Shown in pieces: positions 7,348-19,927 of a stretch of DNA of 36,379 nt. The notes below the pieces were generated by a model that worked only from the letters and a program-made list of their open reading frames with translations, ran no database searches and was not told where the DNA came from. The translations under genes were made by a program, and so were the position numbers. The DNA is taken from assembly GCA_900299325.1 (NCBI GenBank), contig OMJK01000055.1, forward strand, positions 1 to 36,379. The letters run 5' to 3'. The number at the start of each line of letters is the position of its first letter. The first letter of the stretch is position 1. This stretch comes from Nitrospiraceae bacterium (lineage in GTDB: Bacteria > Nitrospirota > Nitrospiria > Nitrospirales > Nitrospiraceae).

Positions 7348-7371
7348 GCAGCACAGCGAGAGGGTTTTTTT
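7336..7371 (+). terminator. Attenuator terminator in the pyr leader
   Basis: A 13-bp stem, AACCTTCTTGCTG (7336-7348) with CAGCGAGAGGGTT (7354-7366), includes three G-U pairs and a five-base loop CAGCA. Seven T (7365-7371) follow. It lies 130 bases before pyrR and competes with the antiterminator. Confidence 0.75.
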
Positions 7372-7396
7372 GTGTCTGAAATCTGGAAACACGCCA

Positions 7397-7483
7397 TCAG
7401 CGATCAGCATTCAGCTGTCAGCTTTTGGCCCATACTTCGAAGAATTGATGGCGGGCTGCTGAAAGCTGATTGCTGAGGGCTGA
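7397..7483 (+). repeat. TCAGC-heptamer inverted repeat between the attenuator and pyrR
   Basis: The left arm (7397-7422) is built from TCAGC units spaced about seven bases apart. The right arm (7458-7483) is built from GCTGA units. The two arms are reverse complements at about 21 of 26 positions. The right arm is followed by GCTTTTT, so the RNA hairpin might also slow or stop transcription. It looks like a dispersed intergenic repeat rather than part of the attenuator. Confidence 0.6.
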
Positions 7484-8068
<585 letters not shown>

Positions 8069-8081
8069 AGGGGAGGGAGTC

Positions 8082-9002
8082 ATGAGTCTGAAGCGCAAAG
8101 ACCTGCTCAGCCTCGCGCCGCTGTCGGTGGATGAGATCAAGCTGATCCTCGAGACGGCGGAGTCGTTCAAGGAGGTCACCGGCCGCGAGATCAAGAAAGT
8201 GCCGGCTCTGCGGGGCCGAACCGTTGTGAACCTCTTCTTCGAGCCGAGCACAAGGACGCGCACGTCGTTCGAGTTGGCCGCCAAGCGGTTGAGCGCGGAT
8301 GTGATCAACTTCTCTCCGTCGTCGAGCAGTGTGGTGAAGGGCGAAACCCTGCTCGATACGGCCCGTAATATCGAAGCCATGCAGGCCGACATCATCGTGC
8401 TGCGGCATTCGTCGGCCGGCGCCGCGGAAACGCTGGCGCGGGGTGTGAAGTCGTCGGTCATCAACGCCGGCGACGGGTGGCACGAGCATCCTACGCAGGC
8501 GCTGCTCGATCTCTTTACGATCCGCGAGCGCGGCATGCAGTTCGACGGGTTGCGCGTGGCGATCGTCGGGGACGTGTCGCACAGCCGGGTCGCGCGCTCG
8601 AACATCTATGCGCTGACCAAACTGGGTGCGGAGGTGCGGCTGGTTGGGCCGCCCACCATGATGCCGGCCCAGGTCGAGAAGCTCGGCGTCAAGGTCTACC
8701 ACGACCTCGATACCGCGCTGTGCGGCGTGCAGGTAATCATGATGTTGCGCATTCAGTTAGAGCGGCAGGGGCGGGCCATGTTCCCGAGCATCCGGGAATA
8801 TGCGCGGCTCTATGGGCTGACGTCCGAGCGGGTCAAGCTGGCCGAGCCGGGTGCGATTGTGATGCATCCCGGACCGATCAATCGGGGCGTCGAGATCGCG
8901 CCGGAAGTGGCCGATAGTCTGTCGTCGGTGATCTTGGATCAGGTGGCGAATGGCGTGGCGGTTCGTATGGGAATTCTCTACTTAATGTCAGGAGCAAGTT
9001 AA
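8082..9002 (+). CDS. pyrB: Aspartate carbamoyltransferase catalytic subunit
   Basis: A 306-residue enzyme of de novo UMP synthesis that condenses carbamoyl phosphate with aspartate. The carbamoyl-phosphate loop [13 protein letters not shown] is at 52-64, with Ser56, Thr57 and Arg58. HPTQ lies at 136-139, followed by LLDLFTI. Near the C-terminus is the aspartate-domain motif [11 protein letters not shown]. The length fits the usual 300-310. A good GGGAGGGAG ribosome binding site precedes ATG 8082. No pyrI regulatory subunit is nearby, so this is probably an unregulated trimer or a dodecamer with PyrC. The gene sits 13 bases after pyrR and three bases before pyrC. Confidence 0.97.
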   Translation: MSLKRKDLLSLAPLSVDEIKLILETAESFKEVTGREIKKVPALRGRTVVNLFFEPSTRTRTSFELAAKRLSADVINFSPSSSSVVKGETLLDTARNIEAMQADIIVLRHSSAGAAETLARGVKSSVINAGDGWHEHPTQALLDLFTIRERGMQFDGLRVAIVGDVSHSRVARSNIYALTKLGAEVRLVGPPTMMPAQVEKLGVKVYHDLDTALCGVQVIMMLRIQLERQGRAMFPSIREYARLYGLTSERVKLAEPGAIVMHPGPINRGVEIAPEVADSLSSVILDQVANGVAVRMGILYLMSGAS

Positions 9003-9005
9003 ATC

Positions 9006-10289
9006 GTGGCGATATTGATCAAAGGCGGGCGGGTCGTCGACCCCGGGCGGCAGAACGGTGTGGTGGATGTGCTGATCGACGGCGGAAAAATCGCCGCGGT
9101 CGGACCGAATCTCCAGGCGCCGGCCGGCAGCACCATTATTCAGGCCAAGGGGCAGCTGGTATTGCCCGGACTGGTGGATCTGCACGTGCACTTCCGCGAG
9201 CCGGGCTTCGAATACAAAGAAACGATTCAGAGCGGCAGCGCGTCGGCGGTGGCCGGCGGGTTCACCACGGTCTGCTGCATGCCGAACACCAGTCCGGTCA
9301 ACGACAATCAGGCGGTGACGGAGTTCATTCTCGACCGGGCCCGGACGGCGGGGTTGGCCAACGTGTTGCCCATCGGCGCAATCACCAAAGGCTCGGAGGG
9401 CAAGGAACTGGCGGAGATCGGTGATTTGCGCCGCTCCGGCTGTGTCGCGATTTCCGACGACGGCCGGCCGGTGATGAACAGCCTCGTCATGAGGCGCGCG
9501 ATGGAATACGCGATGGCGTTCGATCTCGCGGTGGTCGATCACTGCGAAGACCTGCATCTGGCCGAAGGCGGGTGCATGAACGAAGGGCTGGTATCGACCG
9601 AACTCGGCTTGCCCGGCATTCCGTCGGCGGCGGAAGACGTGATGGTGGCCCGCAACCTGTCGTTGTCGGAGCTGACCGGCGCACGGCTCCATCTGGCGCA
9701 CATCAGCACAGCCGGATCTGTCCGCATGGTGCGGGAGGCCAAGGCGCGCGGGATCCACGTCACGGCCGAAGCCTGCCCCCATCACTTCACGCTGACCGAA
9801 GAAGTGGTGCGGGGCTACAACACGCACGCGAAGATGAATCCGCCCCTGCGGACCTGGCAGGATGTGCAGGCGATCAAAGAGGGGCTCAAGGACGGGACGA
9901 TCGACGTGATCGCCACGGACCATGCGCCGCACGCGACGCAGGAGAAGCAGCAGGACTTTACCGAAGCGCCGTTCGGCATCGTGGGACTGGAGACGGCGCT
10001 CTCGCTGACGCTCGGACTGGTCGAGGAAGGCGTGCTGTCGCTGGAGCAGGCGGTGCAGAAACTGACTTCCGGGCCGGCTGTGGCCTTCGGCCTGGCCAAG
10101 GGCACGCTGGCGGTCGGTGCCGATGCCGATGTGGCGCTGGTCGATCCGAACGAGCAGTGGGAAGTGGATCCCGGAAAATTCCGGTCGAGGAGCCGGAATA
10201 CGCCGTTTGCCGGCTGGAAAGTCAAAGGGCGGGTGCGCACGACGATCGTCGGCGGGCGCGTGGTCTTCGAAACGAACGGCGCCGGGTAG
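9006..10289 (+). CDS. pyrC: Dihydroorotase, class I
   Basis: A 427-residue amidohydrolase that cyclises carbamoyl aspartate to dihydroorotate. The metal ligands are intact: DLHVH (His60, His62) followed by FREPG, HCED further on, LAHIST, and ATDHAPH with the catalytic Asp. This argues for an active enzyme rather than the inactive PyrC' (PyrX) paralogue that sometimes follows pyrB. The length and the MPNT motif after the first metal site are typical of the long (class I) type. The start is GTG at 9006, with AGGAG at the end of pyrB as ribosome binding site. Close spacing to pyrB implies translational coupling. Confidence 0.96.
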   Translation: MAILIKGGRVVDPGRQNGVVDVLIDGGKIAAVGPNLQAPAGSTIIQAKGQLVLPGLVDLHVHFREPGFEYKETIQSGSASAVAGGFTTVCCMPNTSPVNDNQAVTEFILDRARTAGLANVLPIGAITKGSEGKELAEIGDLRRSGCVAISDDGRPVMNSLVMRRAMEYAMAFDLAVVDHCEDLHLAEGGCMNEGLVSTELGLPGIPSAAEDVMVARNLSLSELTGARLHLAHISTAGSVRMVREAKARGIHVTAEACPHHFTLTEEVVRGYNTHAKMNPPLRTWQDVQAIKEGLKDGTIDVIATDHAPHATQEKQQDFTEAPFGIVGLETALSLTLGLVEEGVLSLEQAVQKLTSGPAVAFGLAKGTLAVGADADVALVDPNEQWEVDPGKFRSRSRNTPFAGWKVKGRVRTTIVGGRVVFETNGAG

Positions 10290-10292
10290 ATC

Positions 10293-10811
10293 GTGGGACG
10301 GGGAACGCGTTGGGGGCTGGTGCTCTGTCTTACGGGTGAGTGGATCGGGCTGGCGCTCTGGATCGGCGGGTTGGTCGTGCTGATTGCGGCGGTGTTGCCC
10401 GCGGTCTTCAACACGTTCGGTGGACAGGATGCCGGCGGGTTGTTCCTCACGCGGGCGTTCGAAGGCTACAACCGGCTCGTGCTCGGCGCCATCGTGCTGG
10501 TGGCGGGCGGGATGGTCTGGCGGGGGTGGGCGGTGCCAACCTATGCGCCGTCACGGAGCGAAGTCTGGTGTGCGGGGGTGATGGTGCTGATTGCCGCGAC
10601 GATCATCTTCTATCTGCATCCCCTGGCGGCGGCGCGGCAGGCCGAGGCCTTCGCCTTGAAAGCCGGCGAAGGTCGGAAGGAAGCCTTTGAAGCCTTCTTC
10701 AAGCTGCATCTGCCGGTGCGCACCCTCTATATGGTAAACCTGTGCCTGGCTATCGGGCTGGTGGGCCTGCGGACGAAAGCCTGGGTCAAACGGATGGAGC
10801 AGGGCGTATGA
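10293..10811 (+). CDS. DUF4149 / TMEM205-like integral membrane protein
   Basis: A 172-residue membrane protein with four predicted helices at about 10-34, 60-77, 92-109 and 143-161. The E-W-x-G-L-A-L-W-I-G-G motif in the first helix, the inter-helix PAVFNTF and the [14 protein letters not shown] stretch match the DUF4149 family as I know it. The biochemical role is unknown. The start is GTG 10293, three bases after pyrC. The stop overlaps the carA start in ATGA. Its position inside the pyrimidine operon suggests co-expression rather than a role in the pathway. Confidence 0.75.
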   Translation: MGRGTRWGLVLCLTGEWIGLALWIGGLVVLIAAVLPAVFNTFGGQDAGGLFLTRAFEGYNRLVLGAIVLVAGGMVWRGWAVPTYAPSRSEVWCAGVMVLIAATIIFYLHPLAAARQAEAFALKAGEGRKEAFEAFFKLHLPVRTLYMVNLCLAIGLVGLRTKAWVKRMEQGV

Positions 10812-11986
10812 AGGCGGCGGTGCTGGCATTGGCGGACGGGACCGTGTTCACAGGGCGCGCCCTCGGTTACGAGGGGGAAAGCGCCGGCGAAGTGGTGTTC
10901 AACACGGCCATGACGGGGTACCAGGAAGTGCTCACCGATCCCTCTTATAAAGGACAGATCATTACAATGACCTGTCCTCACATCGGGAACTACGGAGTGA
11001 CGCCGGAGGATGTCGAGTCACGGCGCATCTGGGCGGAAGGGTTCGTGGTCATGGAGGCCAGCCGGCTGATCAGCAACTGGCGCAGCCGGGAGCGGATTCA
11101 CGACTATTTGCAGCAGGCAAAGATCGTCGCCATCGAAGGGCTCGATACGCGGGCGCTGACGCGGCATTTGCGCGAGCAGGGATCGCAGCAGGGCGTGATC
11201 ACCCACGTCGATCTGGATCCGGCGCGGGCGGTGCAGAAAGCCAAACGCGCGCCGGGGATCGTCGGGCGCGATCTGGCCGCCGAAGTGACGTGCAAAGACA
11301 CGTACGCCTGGAGCGAAGGATCGGGCGAGTGGGCGCCGGTTGCACAGTCGTCCAATGGACGGGCGCCGCACGCGCGGCGCTGGCGGGTGGTTGCGTTCGA
11401 TTTCGGCGTGAAGGAGAATATCCTGCGGCGACTGGTCGACGTCGGCTGCCAGGTGACGGTGGTGCCCGCATCGACGACGGCGGCCCAGGTGAAGGCGCTC
11501 AATCCGGACGGAATTTTTCTTTCGAATGGGCCCGGCGATCCGGAAGGGGTGCCCTATGCCATGGAGGCGGTGCGCCAGCTCATCGGCTACCGGCCGATCT
11601 TCGGGATCTGCCTGGGGCATCAGATTCTGGGGCTGGCCTGCGGCCTGAAGACGTACAAATTGAAGTTCGGGCATCATGGCGCGAACCATCCGGTGCTGGA
11701 TCTCCGGACGAGGAAGGTCGAGATCACCTCGCAGAATCACAATTTCGCCGTGCAGGTCCCGGTGCCGTTCACCGGCGTGCCGGCCCAGCCGCCGGTGGTC
11801 GAAACGCCGTTCGGCCGGGTCGCGATCACGCACGTGAGTTTGAACGACCATTCGATCGAAGGCATGGTGTGTCTGGATCGGCCGGTGTTTTCGGTGCAAT
11901 ACCATCCGGAGGCGTCGCCCGGCCCGCACGATTCGGCCTATCTCTTTCAGGAATTTGTGCAGCTCATGGAGAAATCGCATGCGTAA
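10808..11986 (+). CDS. carA: Carbamoyl-phosphate synthase small (glutaminase) subunit
   Basis: A 392-residue class I amidotransferase subunit that releases ammonia from glutamine and channels it to CarB. The N-terminal CarA-specific domain ([32 protein letters not shown]) is followed by the glutaminase domain. In the latter, the nucleophile Cys268 lies in FGICLGHQ and the His366/Glu368 pair in [12 protein letters not shown] 10808 is chosen over upstream in-frame starts because it overlaps the preceding stop (ATGA) and matches the usual N-terminus. The 3' end overlaps sppA by eight bases. In this operon, carA and carB are separated by two protease genes, which is unusual. Confidence 0.97.
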   Translation: MKAAVLALADGTVFTGRALGYEGESAGEVVFNTAMTGYQEVLTDPSYKGQIITMTCPHIGNYGVTPEDVESRRIWAEGFVVMEASRLISNWRSRERIHDYLQQAKIVAIEGLDTRALTRHLREQGSQQGVITHVDLDPARAVQKAKRAPGIVGRDLAAEVTCKDTYAWSEGSGEWAPVAQSSNGRAPHARRWRVVAFDFGVKENILRRLVDVGCQVTVVPASTTAAQVKALNPDGIFLSNGPGDPEGVPYAMEAVRQLIGYRPIFGICLGHQILGLACGLKTYKLKFGHHGANHPVLDLRTRKVEITSQNHNFAVQVPVPFTGVPAQPPVVETPFGRVAITHVSLNDHSIEGMVCLDRPVFSVQYHPEASPGPHDSAYLFQEFVQLMEKSHA

Positions 11987-12932
11987 CCGAGGATCTGTCG
12001 CGCTGTTGGCCGGCATGGTGCTGGCCGGCTGCACCATCAACATTCCGCTCTTTCCAGGCCCGGGGCCGTTGCAGGAAACGCAGGTCGGTGGAACGGGCAC
12101 GGCCAAGGTGCTGCTGCTCGACGTCTCGGGCATGATCAGTTCGCAGGAAGGGGACGGGTTGGTCCCCACGCCGGGCATGATCGCCCACTTTAAGGAAGAA
12201 CTGACCCGCGCGGCTAAGGACGAGGAGATCAAGGCTGTCGTCGTGCGGATCAACAGTCCCGGCGGGACGGTGACGGCGTCGGACATTCTTCATCACGAGC
12301 TGAAAGCGTTCAAAGCCGCCCGTAAGATTCCCGTCATCGCGTCGATCATGGACGTCGGCGCCTCGGGCGGCTACTACATTGCGGCGGCGACAGACATGAT
12401 GTTCGCCCATCCCTCGACAATCACGGGCAGCATCGGCGTTATCATGCTCACGGTCAACGCGCGCGGGCTGTTGGAAAAAGTCGGCCTGGAGGCCTCGGCG
12501 GTGACGTCGGGGCCGCGCAAGGATATGGGGTCGCCGTTCCGGCCCATGACGCCGGAGGAGCGGGCGCTTTTTCAGGAGCTGATCGATTCGATGTACCAGC
12601 GGTTTCTGACCGTGGTGCAGGACGGACGGCCGAAATTGTCGATGGAGCAGATCAAAAAGCTGGCGGACGGCCGGGTCTACACCGGCGAGCAGGCGAAGGC
12701 GGCCGGGCTGGTGGACGAAATCGGCTATCTGGAGGATGCGATCGACACGGCGAAGAAACGCGCGGGACTTACCGAGGCGCGCGTGGTGATGTATCGCCGG
12801 CCCGGCGAGTACTCGAACAACGTGTATTCGAAAGCGCTGACCGGCAACGGATTGGCAGGACTGGCGCAGTTGGATGTGATGTCGTTTGTGCGGGGCGGCA
12901 CGCCGCAGTTCATGTATCTGTGGATGCCGTAA
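11979..12932 (+). CDS. sppA: Signal peptide peptidase SppA-type protease (S49), lipoprotein
   Basis: A 317-residue single-domain S49 protease. A short lipoprotein signal ends in LAGC with Cys18 as the lipid anchor, replacing the usual membrane helix. The protease domain has INSPGG (91-96), the nucleophile Ser129 in GASGGYYIA and the general base Lys181 in [10 protein letters not shown], the expected Ser/Lys dyad. SppA enzymes degrade cleaved signal peptides and, in some cases, regulate membrane stress. ATG 11979 is chosen because it lies eight bases before the carA stop, has GGAGA just upstream and gives a clean lipobox. It is followed after seven bases by the M48 protease gene, so two envelope proteases form a pair here. 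Confidence 0.9.
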   Translation: MRNRGSVALLAGMVLAGCTINIPLFPGPGPLQETQVGGTGTAKVLLLDVSGMISSQEGDGLVPTPGMIAHFKEELTRAAKDEEIKAVVVRINSPGGTVTASDILHHELKAFKAARKIPVIASIMDVGASGGYYIAAATDMMFAHPSTITGSIGVIMLTVNARGLLEKVGLEASAVTSGPRKDMGSPFRPMTPEERALFQELIDSMYQRFLTVVQDGRPKLSMEQIKKLADGRVYTGEQAKAAGLVDEIGYLEDAIDTAKKRAGLTEARVVMYRRPGEYSNNVYSKALTGNGLAGLAQLDVMSFVRGGTPQFMYLWMP

Positions 12933-12939
12933 CGGAACG

Positions 12940-13899
12940 ATGACGGCAAGTTCAAACGAGACAATCGACCGGGTGTTCGGCAGCGTCGTGGGACGCCGGG
13001 CTGCGCTCGCGCTCGGCGCGCGCACGGTCGCCGGCCTGACGGCGGCGCTGGGCGCGGGGGCCGCGTTGAGCCTCTTCTCGTCGCTGGCCGGATGCTACCG
13101 TGCGCCGGGCACGGGCCGCGACCAGCTGATTTTTTTCTCGGAAGAAAAGGAAATGCAGTTCGGGATCGAGGCCTATCGCGAGGTCCTGCGCGAGTCCCGG
13201 TTGAGCGAGAATCCGGAAACGACGGAGATGGTGCAGCGCGTCGGCCAGCGCATTGCCCAGGCGGCCAACAAGCCGGCCTATCAATGGGAGTTTGCCGTCA
13301 TCGAAGAGGACAAGATGATCAACGCGTTCTGCCTGCCCGGCGGGAAGGTCGCGGTGTTCACGGGCATTCTCAAAGTGACGAAGGGCGAGGCGGGACTGGC
13401 GACGGTGATGGGGCATGAGGTCGCGCATGCGCTGCAGCGCCACGGCGTGGAGCGGATGAGCCGGAGCATCATCGACCAGATCGCGCAGCTCGGCGCGTTG
13501 GGTGCAGCAGTGGGCGGGCATGCCGGCGGCGGCGCCGTGCAAGGATTGCTGGGCGCTTACGGCGTGAACGTGTCGCTGCCGTTCAATCGCAAGCAGGAAT
13601 CCGAGGCCGACTATATCGGATTGCGGCTGATGGCGGCGGCCGGATTCGATCCGCGGGAGGCTGTGCCGTTCTGGGAGCGGATGAGCGGCTGTCCGCGCAC
13701 CATGATCGACAAGGTGTGTTTCCGGTCGCACCAGTCCATCCCGGAATTTCTCTCGACCCATCCGTCCGACGTCACGCGGATCAATCAGATCGAAGCCTGG
13801 CTGCCGGAGGCGCTCCAGTATTATCGGGGCAGCAACGCGGTGCCGCCGCCGAAGGTGCCCTATCGCCCGCTGATCGGTCCCATGCCGCAAGCCAGTTAA
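12940..13899 (+). CDS. M48-family metalloprotease, probable exported lipoprotein
   Basis: A 319-residue zinc protease with HEVAH at 159-163 and the downstream zinc-ligand motif ESEAD at 220-224. This resembles the periplasmic LoiP/BepA type rather than the membrane-embedded HtpX. The N-terminus carries Arg19-Arg20 followed by a long hydrophobic stretch and SLAGC with Cys52. The signal therefore looks like a twin-arginine-type lipoprotein signal, although the residues around the arginines are not a textbook Tat motif. The probable role is quality control of outer-membrane or periplasmic proteins. ATG 12940 is preferred over further upstream codons, which would run into sppA. It is paired with sppA and sits between carA and carB. 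Confidence 0.88.
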   Translation: MTASSNETIDRVFGSVVGRRAALALGARTVAGLTAALGAGAALSLFSSLAGCYRAPGTGRDQLIFFSEEKEMQFGIEAYREVLRESRLSENPETTEMVQRVGQRIAQAANKPAYQWEFAVIEEDKMINAFCLPGGKVAVFTGILKVTKGEAGLATVMGHEVAHALQRHGVERMSRSIIDQIAQLGALGAAVGGHAGGGAVQGLLGAYGVNVSLPFNRKQESEADYIGLRLMAAAGFDPREAVPFWERMSGCPRTMIDKVCFRSHQSIPEFLSTHPSDVTRINQIEAWLPEALQYYRGSNAVPPPKVPYRPLIGPMPQAS

Positions 13900-13912
13900 A
13901 CGGATAGCACCG

Positions 13913-17179
<3,267 letters not shown>

Positions 17180-17191
17180 GAGAACGGACGC

Positions 17192-17668
17192 ATGCCGACG
17201 CCGATTACCAAAAAAGGATACGATGCGCTCAAGGCCGAGTTGGATCGTCTGCGCAAAGTCGAGCGGCCGAACGTGATCGAAGCCATCGCGGAAGCGCGCG
17301 CGCACGGCGACCTGAGCGAAAACGCCGAGTACGATGCGGCCAAGGAGCGGCAGGGGTTCATCGAGGCGCGCATTGCCGAGCTGGAATCGAAGCTGGCGGA
17401 CGCGCGCATCGTGGAGATCGCCGGGCGCACGACCGAAACGGTGGTGTTCGGCGCGACCGTGCTGGTGGTCGAGCAGGAATCGCAATCGAAAAAACGGTAC
17501 ACGCTCGTCGGGCAGGACGAGGCGGACATGAAATTCAACAAAATCTCCGTCCAGTCGCCGGTGGGGCGGGCGCTGATCGGCAAGCGCGTGGGCGATTTCG
17601 TCGAAGTGAAGACGCCGGTCAAGATGGTGGAGTACGAAGTCGTGGAGATCAAGTTCGAGGAACTCTAA
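17192..17668 (+). CDS. greA: Transcription elongation factor GreA
   Basis: A 158-residue factor that inserts its coiled coil into the RNA polymerase secondary channel and stimulates cleavage of backtracked RNA. The N-terminal coiled coil starts TPITKKGYDALKAELDRL. The tip carries acidic residues in HGDLSENAEYDAAKERQ, the usual GreA signature. The C-terminal FKBP-like domain ends with SPVGRALIGKRVGD. The length is exactly typical. The stop at 17668 is immediately followed by the GTG of the next gene. Linkage to carB is common in several phyla. Confidence 0.97.
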   Translation: MPTPITKKGYDALKAELDRLRKVERPNVIEAIAEARAHGDLSENAEYDAAKERQGFIEARIAELESKLADARIVEIAGRTTETVVFGATVLVVEQESQSKKRYTLVGQDEADMKFNKISVQSPVGRALIGKRVGDFVEVKTPVKMVEYEVVEIKFEEL

Positions 17669-18469
17669 GTGCCGCAGGCACCGCCGCTGATCACGCTGCT
17701 GACGGATTTCGGCGACCGCGACTGGTTCGTCGCCAGCATGAAGGGGGCGATCCTCACGATCAATCCCGCCGCCCGCATCGTCGACCTTACTCATCACATC
17801 GCTCCGCACGACATCGCCGGCGCCGCCTACGTACTCGGCGCCTGCTACCGGTCGTTCCCCGACGGCACGATCCATGTCGTGGTGGTGGATCCGGGGGTCG
17901 GTACGGCCAGGCGGCCGCTTCTTGTGTCCACGTCCCGCTGCACGTTCGTTGCGCCCGACAATGGCGTGTTGAGCCACGCGCTTGCGCAGGAATCTGTCGT
18001 CGATGTTCGGCAGCTTGAGCACGCGCAGTACAAACTGCAATCCGCCGGTTCGACCTTCGACGGCCGCGACGTGTTCGCGCCTGCAGCCGCCTGGCTCAGC
18101 ACGGGCGTCCGGCCGGAATCGTTCGGCCGGGTGCTGCACGATCCGGTCACGATGGCCATCGCCGTTCCGCGCCAGGAGGGGCAGGCGCTGGTCGGCCAGG
18201 TCGTCTATGTGGACCGGTTCGGCAATCTCATTTCCAATCTCACGCCGCAGCATCTTCGCGACGCGCAGGCCCTGACGAAGCGGTCGTCGCCGCGCATCGG
18301 CATCGGCGCGTACACGATCGAGGGGTTGGTGGGCAGCTACAGCGAGGGGACCACGGGCGCGCCGCGGGCGCTGATCAACAGCCACGGCTATCTGGAAATC
18401 TTCGTGAAGGAAGGCCGGGCGTCGGATGTGGTCAAGGCGGCGCGGGGCGAACGCATCACGATCGCCTAA
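17669..18469 (+). CDS. SAM hydrolase (SAM:hydroxide adenosyltransferase) family protein, variant active site
   Basis: A 266-residue member of the former DUF62 family, which includes SAM hydrolases making adenosine and methionine, and distant halogenases. Motifs are TDFGDRDWFVASMKG (12-26), THHIAPHDI, VVDPGVGTARRPL with Asp74 and Arg81, APDNGVLS, and YVDRFGNLISNL in the C-terminal domain. In characterised hydrolases the third catalytic residue is a His in an FHGRD motif. Here it reads TFDGRD, with Asp131 at that place, so catalysis may differ or be lost. The start is GTG 17669, directly after the greA stop. The gene ends the operon and overlaps the convergent bioA gene by four bases. Confidence 0.85.
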   Translation: MPQAPPLITLLTDFGDRDWFVASMKGAILTINPAARIVDLTHHIAPHDIAGAAYVLGACYRSFPDGTIHVVVVDPGVGTARRPLLVSTSRCTFVAPDNGVLSHALAQESVVDVRQLEHAQYKLQSAGSTFDGRDVFAPAAAWLSTGVRPESFGRVLHDPVTMAIAVPRQEGQALVGQVVYVDRFGNLISNLTPQHLRDAQALTKRSSPRIGIGAYTIEGLVGSYSEGTTGAPRALINSHGYLEIFVKEGRASDVVKAARGERITIA

Positions 18470-19824
18470 AGGCTGCGGATCGACGCCTCGACAATCGCCG
18501 CCATCCGTTGTAACTCGGCAAGCGAGGCGCTGAGCGGCGGCATCAGTACGATCACGTTCCCGATCGGTCTCATTAAGAGTCCTCGAGTGCGGGCCTCCCT
18601 CGCCACCCGGTGACCGATTCGCTCGCCAACCGGATAGGGCGTTTTAGTTGCCCGGTTCCGCACCAGTTCGATCCCGACCATCAACCCCCGCTGCCGGATC
18701 TCGCCGACGTGGTCTAATTGTTTCAACGGCGGGAGCCAGCGGGCCAGCGCGGCGATCTTCGGGCGAAGTCCGGCGAGCGTCTTCTCTTTCCGAAAAATCT
18801 CGAGATTGGCCAGCGCGACGGCGCAGCCGAGCGGGTTGCCGGTGTAGCTGTGGCCGTGAAAGAACGTCTTGAACTCCTCGTATTTTCCGAGGAATGCCCG
18901 GTAGATTTCTTCCGTCGTCAACGTCGCCGCCAGCGGCATGTAGCCGCCGGTCAGGCCTTTGCTGACGGCCATCAGATCCGGCGTCACGCCCTCATGTTGG
19001 CAAGCGAACATCTTGCCGGTTCGTCCGAATCCTGTGGCCACTTCGTCGGCGATCAACAGCACTTCGTACTGCGTGCACAGTTCGCGGATCCGTTTCAGAT
19101 AGCCGGGCGGCTGGACGATCATGCCGGCGGCAGCCTGGACGAGCGGTTCGACGATGAATCCCGCCAATTCGCGGTGGCGGGTTTTCAGCATCCGTTCAAC
19201 CGGATCGATGCAGGCCATGTCGCACGAGGGATAGGTCAGCTTCAGCGGACATCGGTAGCAGTAGGGCGGCTCCGCTGCGATCGTCGGGAACAGCAGCGGT
19301 TTGAATCGCGAGTGAAACAACTCGATGTTGCCGACGCTCACGGCGCCGACGGTGTCGCCGTGATAGGCCAGCTTCAGATGAAGAAAAGTCTTCTTCGGGC
19401 CGGCATTGGGCCGGCGCTGCTGCCAGTACTGCACGGCCATCTTCAGCGCGACTTCGACGGCCGTCGAGCCGTTGTCGGAGTAAAACACGCGTGAGAGGCC
19501 CTTGGGCGCGATCCGGACCAGTTCCCTCGCTAGTCGAATGGCCGGGGGATTCGAGAGCCCGAGCAGCGTCGAGTGGGCGACCTTGCCGAGTTGTTGCTTG
19601 ATCGCGCGATCGAGTTCCAGGCGTCGGTGGCCGTGGAGATTGACCCAGATCGACGAGGTGCCGTCAAGGTATACGCGCCCCTCCGTATCGAACAGGGCAG
19701 AGCCCTTCCCGCGCTCGATAATGAGCGGGGTTTCCTGCGCCCATTCCTGCATCTGGGTGAAGGGATGCCAGAGATATTTCCGGTCCCAATCCTCCAGTGG
19801 TGCCGACGACGTCCGTTTGGTCAT
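18466..19824 (-). CDS. bioA: Adenosylmethionine-8-amino-7-oxononanoate aminotransferase
   Basis: A 452-residue PLP enzyme of biotin synthesis that makes 7,8-diaminopelargonate, usually with SAM as amino donor. The N-terminus has DRKYLWHPFTQMQEW, typical of BioA. Further motifs are GTSSIWVNLHGHR, YSDNGSTAVEVALKMA, AYHGDTVGAVSVG, the PLP-phosphate region DEVATGFGRTG, SKGLTGGYMPLAAT with the Schiff-base lysine, and HGHSYTGNPLGCA. A Cys cluster (YCYRCPLKLTYPSC) in the middle is also seen in other BioA proteins. It is the only complete gene on the minus strand; no other bio gene adjoins it. The ribosome binding site is poor. It converges with the preceding gene by four bases and diverges from lepA with an overlapping promoter. 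Confidence 0.96.
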   Translation of the reverse strand: MTKRTSSAPLEDWDRKYLWHPFTQMQEWAQETPLIIERGKGSALFDTEGRVYLDGTSSIWVNLHGHRRLELDRAIKQQLGKVAHSTLLGLSNPPAIRLARELVRIAPKGLSRVFYSDNGSTAVEVALKMAVQYWQQRRPNAGPKKTFLHLKLAYHGDTVGAVSVGNIELFHSRFKPLLFPTIAAEPPYCYRCPLKLTYPSCDMACIDPVERMLKTRHRELAGFIVEPLVQAAAGMIVQPPGYLKRIRELCTQYEVLLIADEVATGFGRTGKMFACQHEGVTPDLMAVSKGLTGGYMPLAATLTTEEIYRAFLGKYEEFKTFFHGHSYTGNPLGCAVALANLEIFRKEKTLAGLRPKIAALARWLPPLKQLDHVGEIRQRGLMVGIELVRNRATKTPYPVGERIGHRVAREARTRGLLMRPIGNVIVLMPPLSASLAELQRMAAIVEASIRSL

Positions 19825-19861
19825 GCTGGTTCGCGACGGGTGGAAAAGCGGCGGCCGGTGG

Positions 19862-19896
19862 GCGGGCTGAAGCCCGCGATGCGCCTGAGTGGGCGC
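19862..19896 (-). other. Two GC-rich hairpins in the bioA leader
   Basis: GCGGGC, loop TGAA, GCCCGC (19862-19877) and GCGCC, six-base loop, GGCGC (19881-19896) lie in tandem inside the predicted 68-base leader of bioA. They could affect translation or mRNA stability. No biotin-repressor-like operator (TTGTAAACC dyad) is seen. Confidence 0.4.
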
Positions 19897-19898
19897 GG

Positions 19899-19927
19899 AT
19901 TATACGGGGGGGCGAATTCTTTGACAA
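19899..19927 (-). promoter_or_regulatory. Promoter of bioA
   Basis: On the minus strand, TTGTCA (19927-19922, 5 of 6), a 17-base spacer and a perfect TATAAT (19904-19899). The -35 overlaps the -35 of the lepA promoter on the other strand by five bases. Confidence 0.7.

Noticed and set aside
7297-7476. 60-codon frame starting after AAGGAG in the pyr leader
   Set aside because: It runs straight through the attenuator terminator and the TCAGC repeat, so its C-terminal half is repeat sequence. The AAGGAG is explained as the antiterminator arm. A short leader peptide cannot be fully excluded.
9006-10289. Inactive dihydroorotase-like PyrC' (PyrX)
   Set aside because: The HxH metal ligands and the catalytic TDH segment are intact, so an active enzyme is more likely.
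10742-10807. Upstream extension of carA
   Set aside because: It would lie inside the DUF4149 gene. ATG 10808 gives the standard CarA N-terminus and an ATGA overlap.
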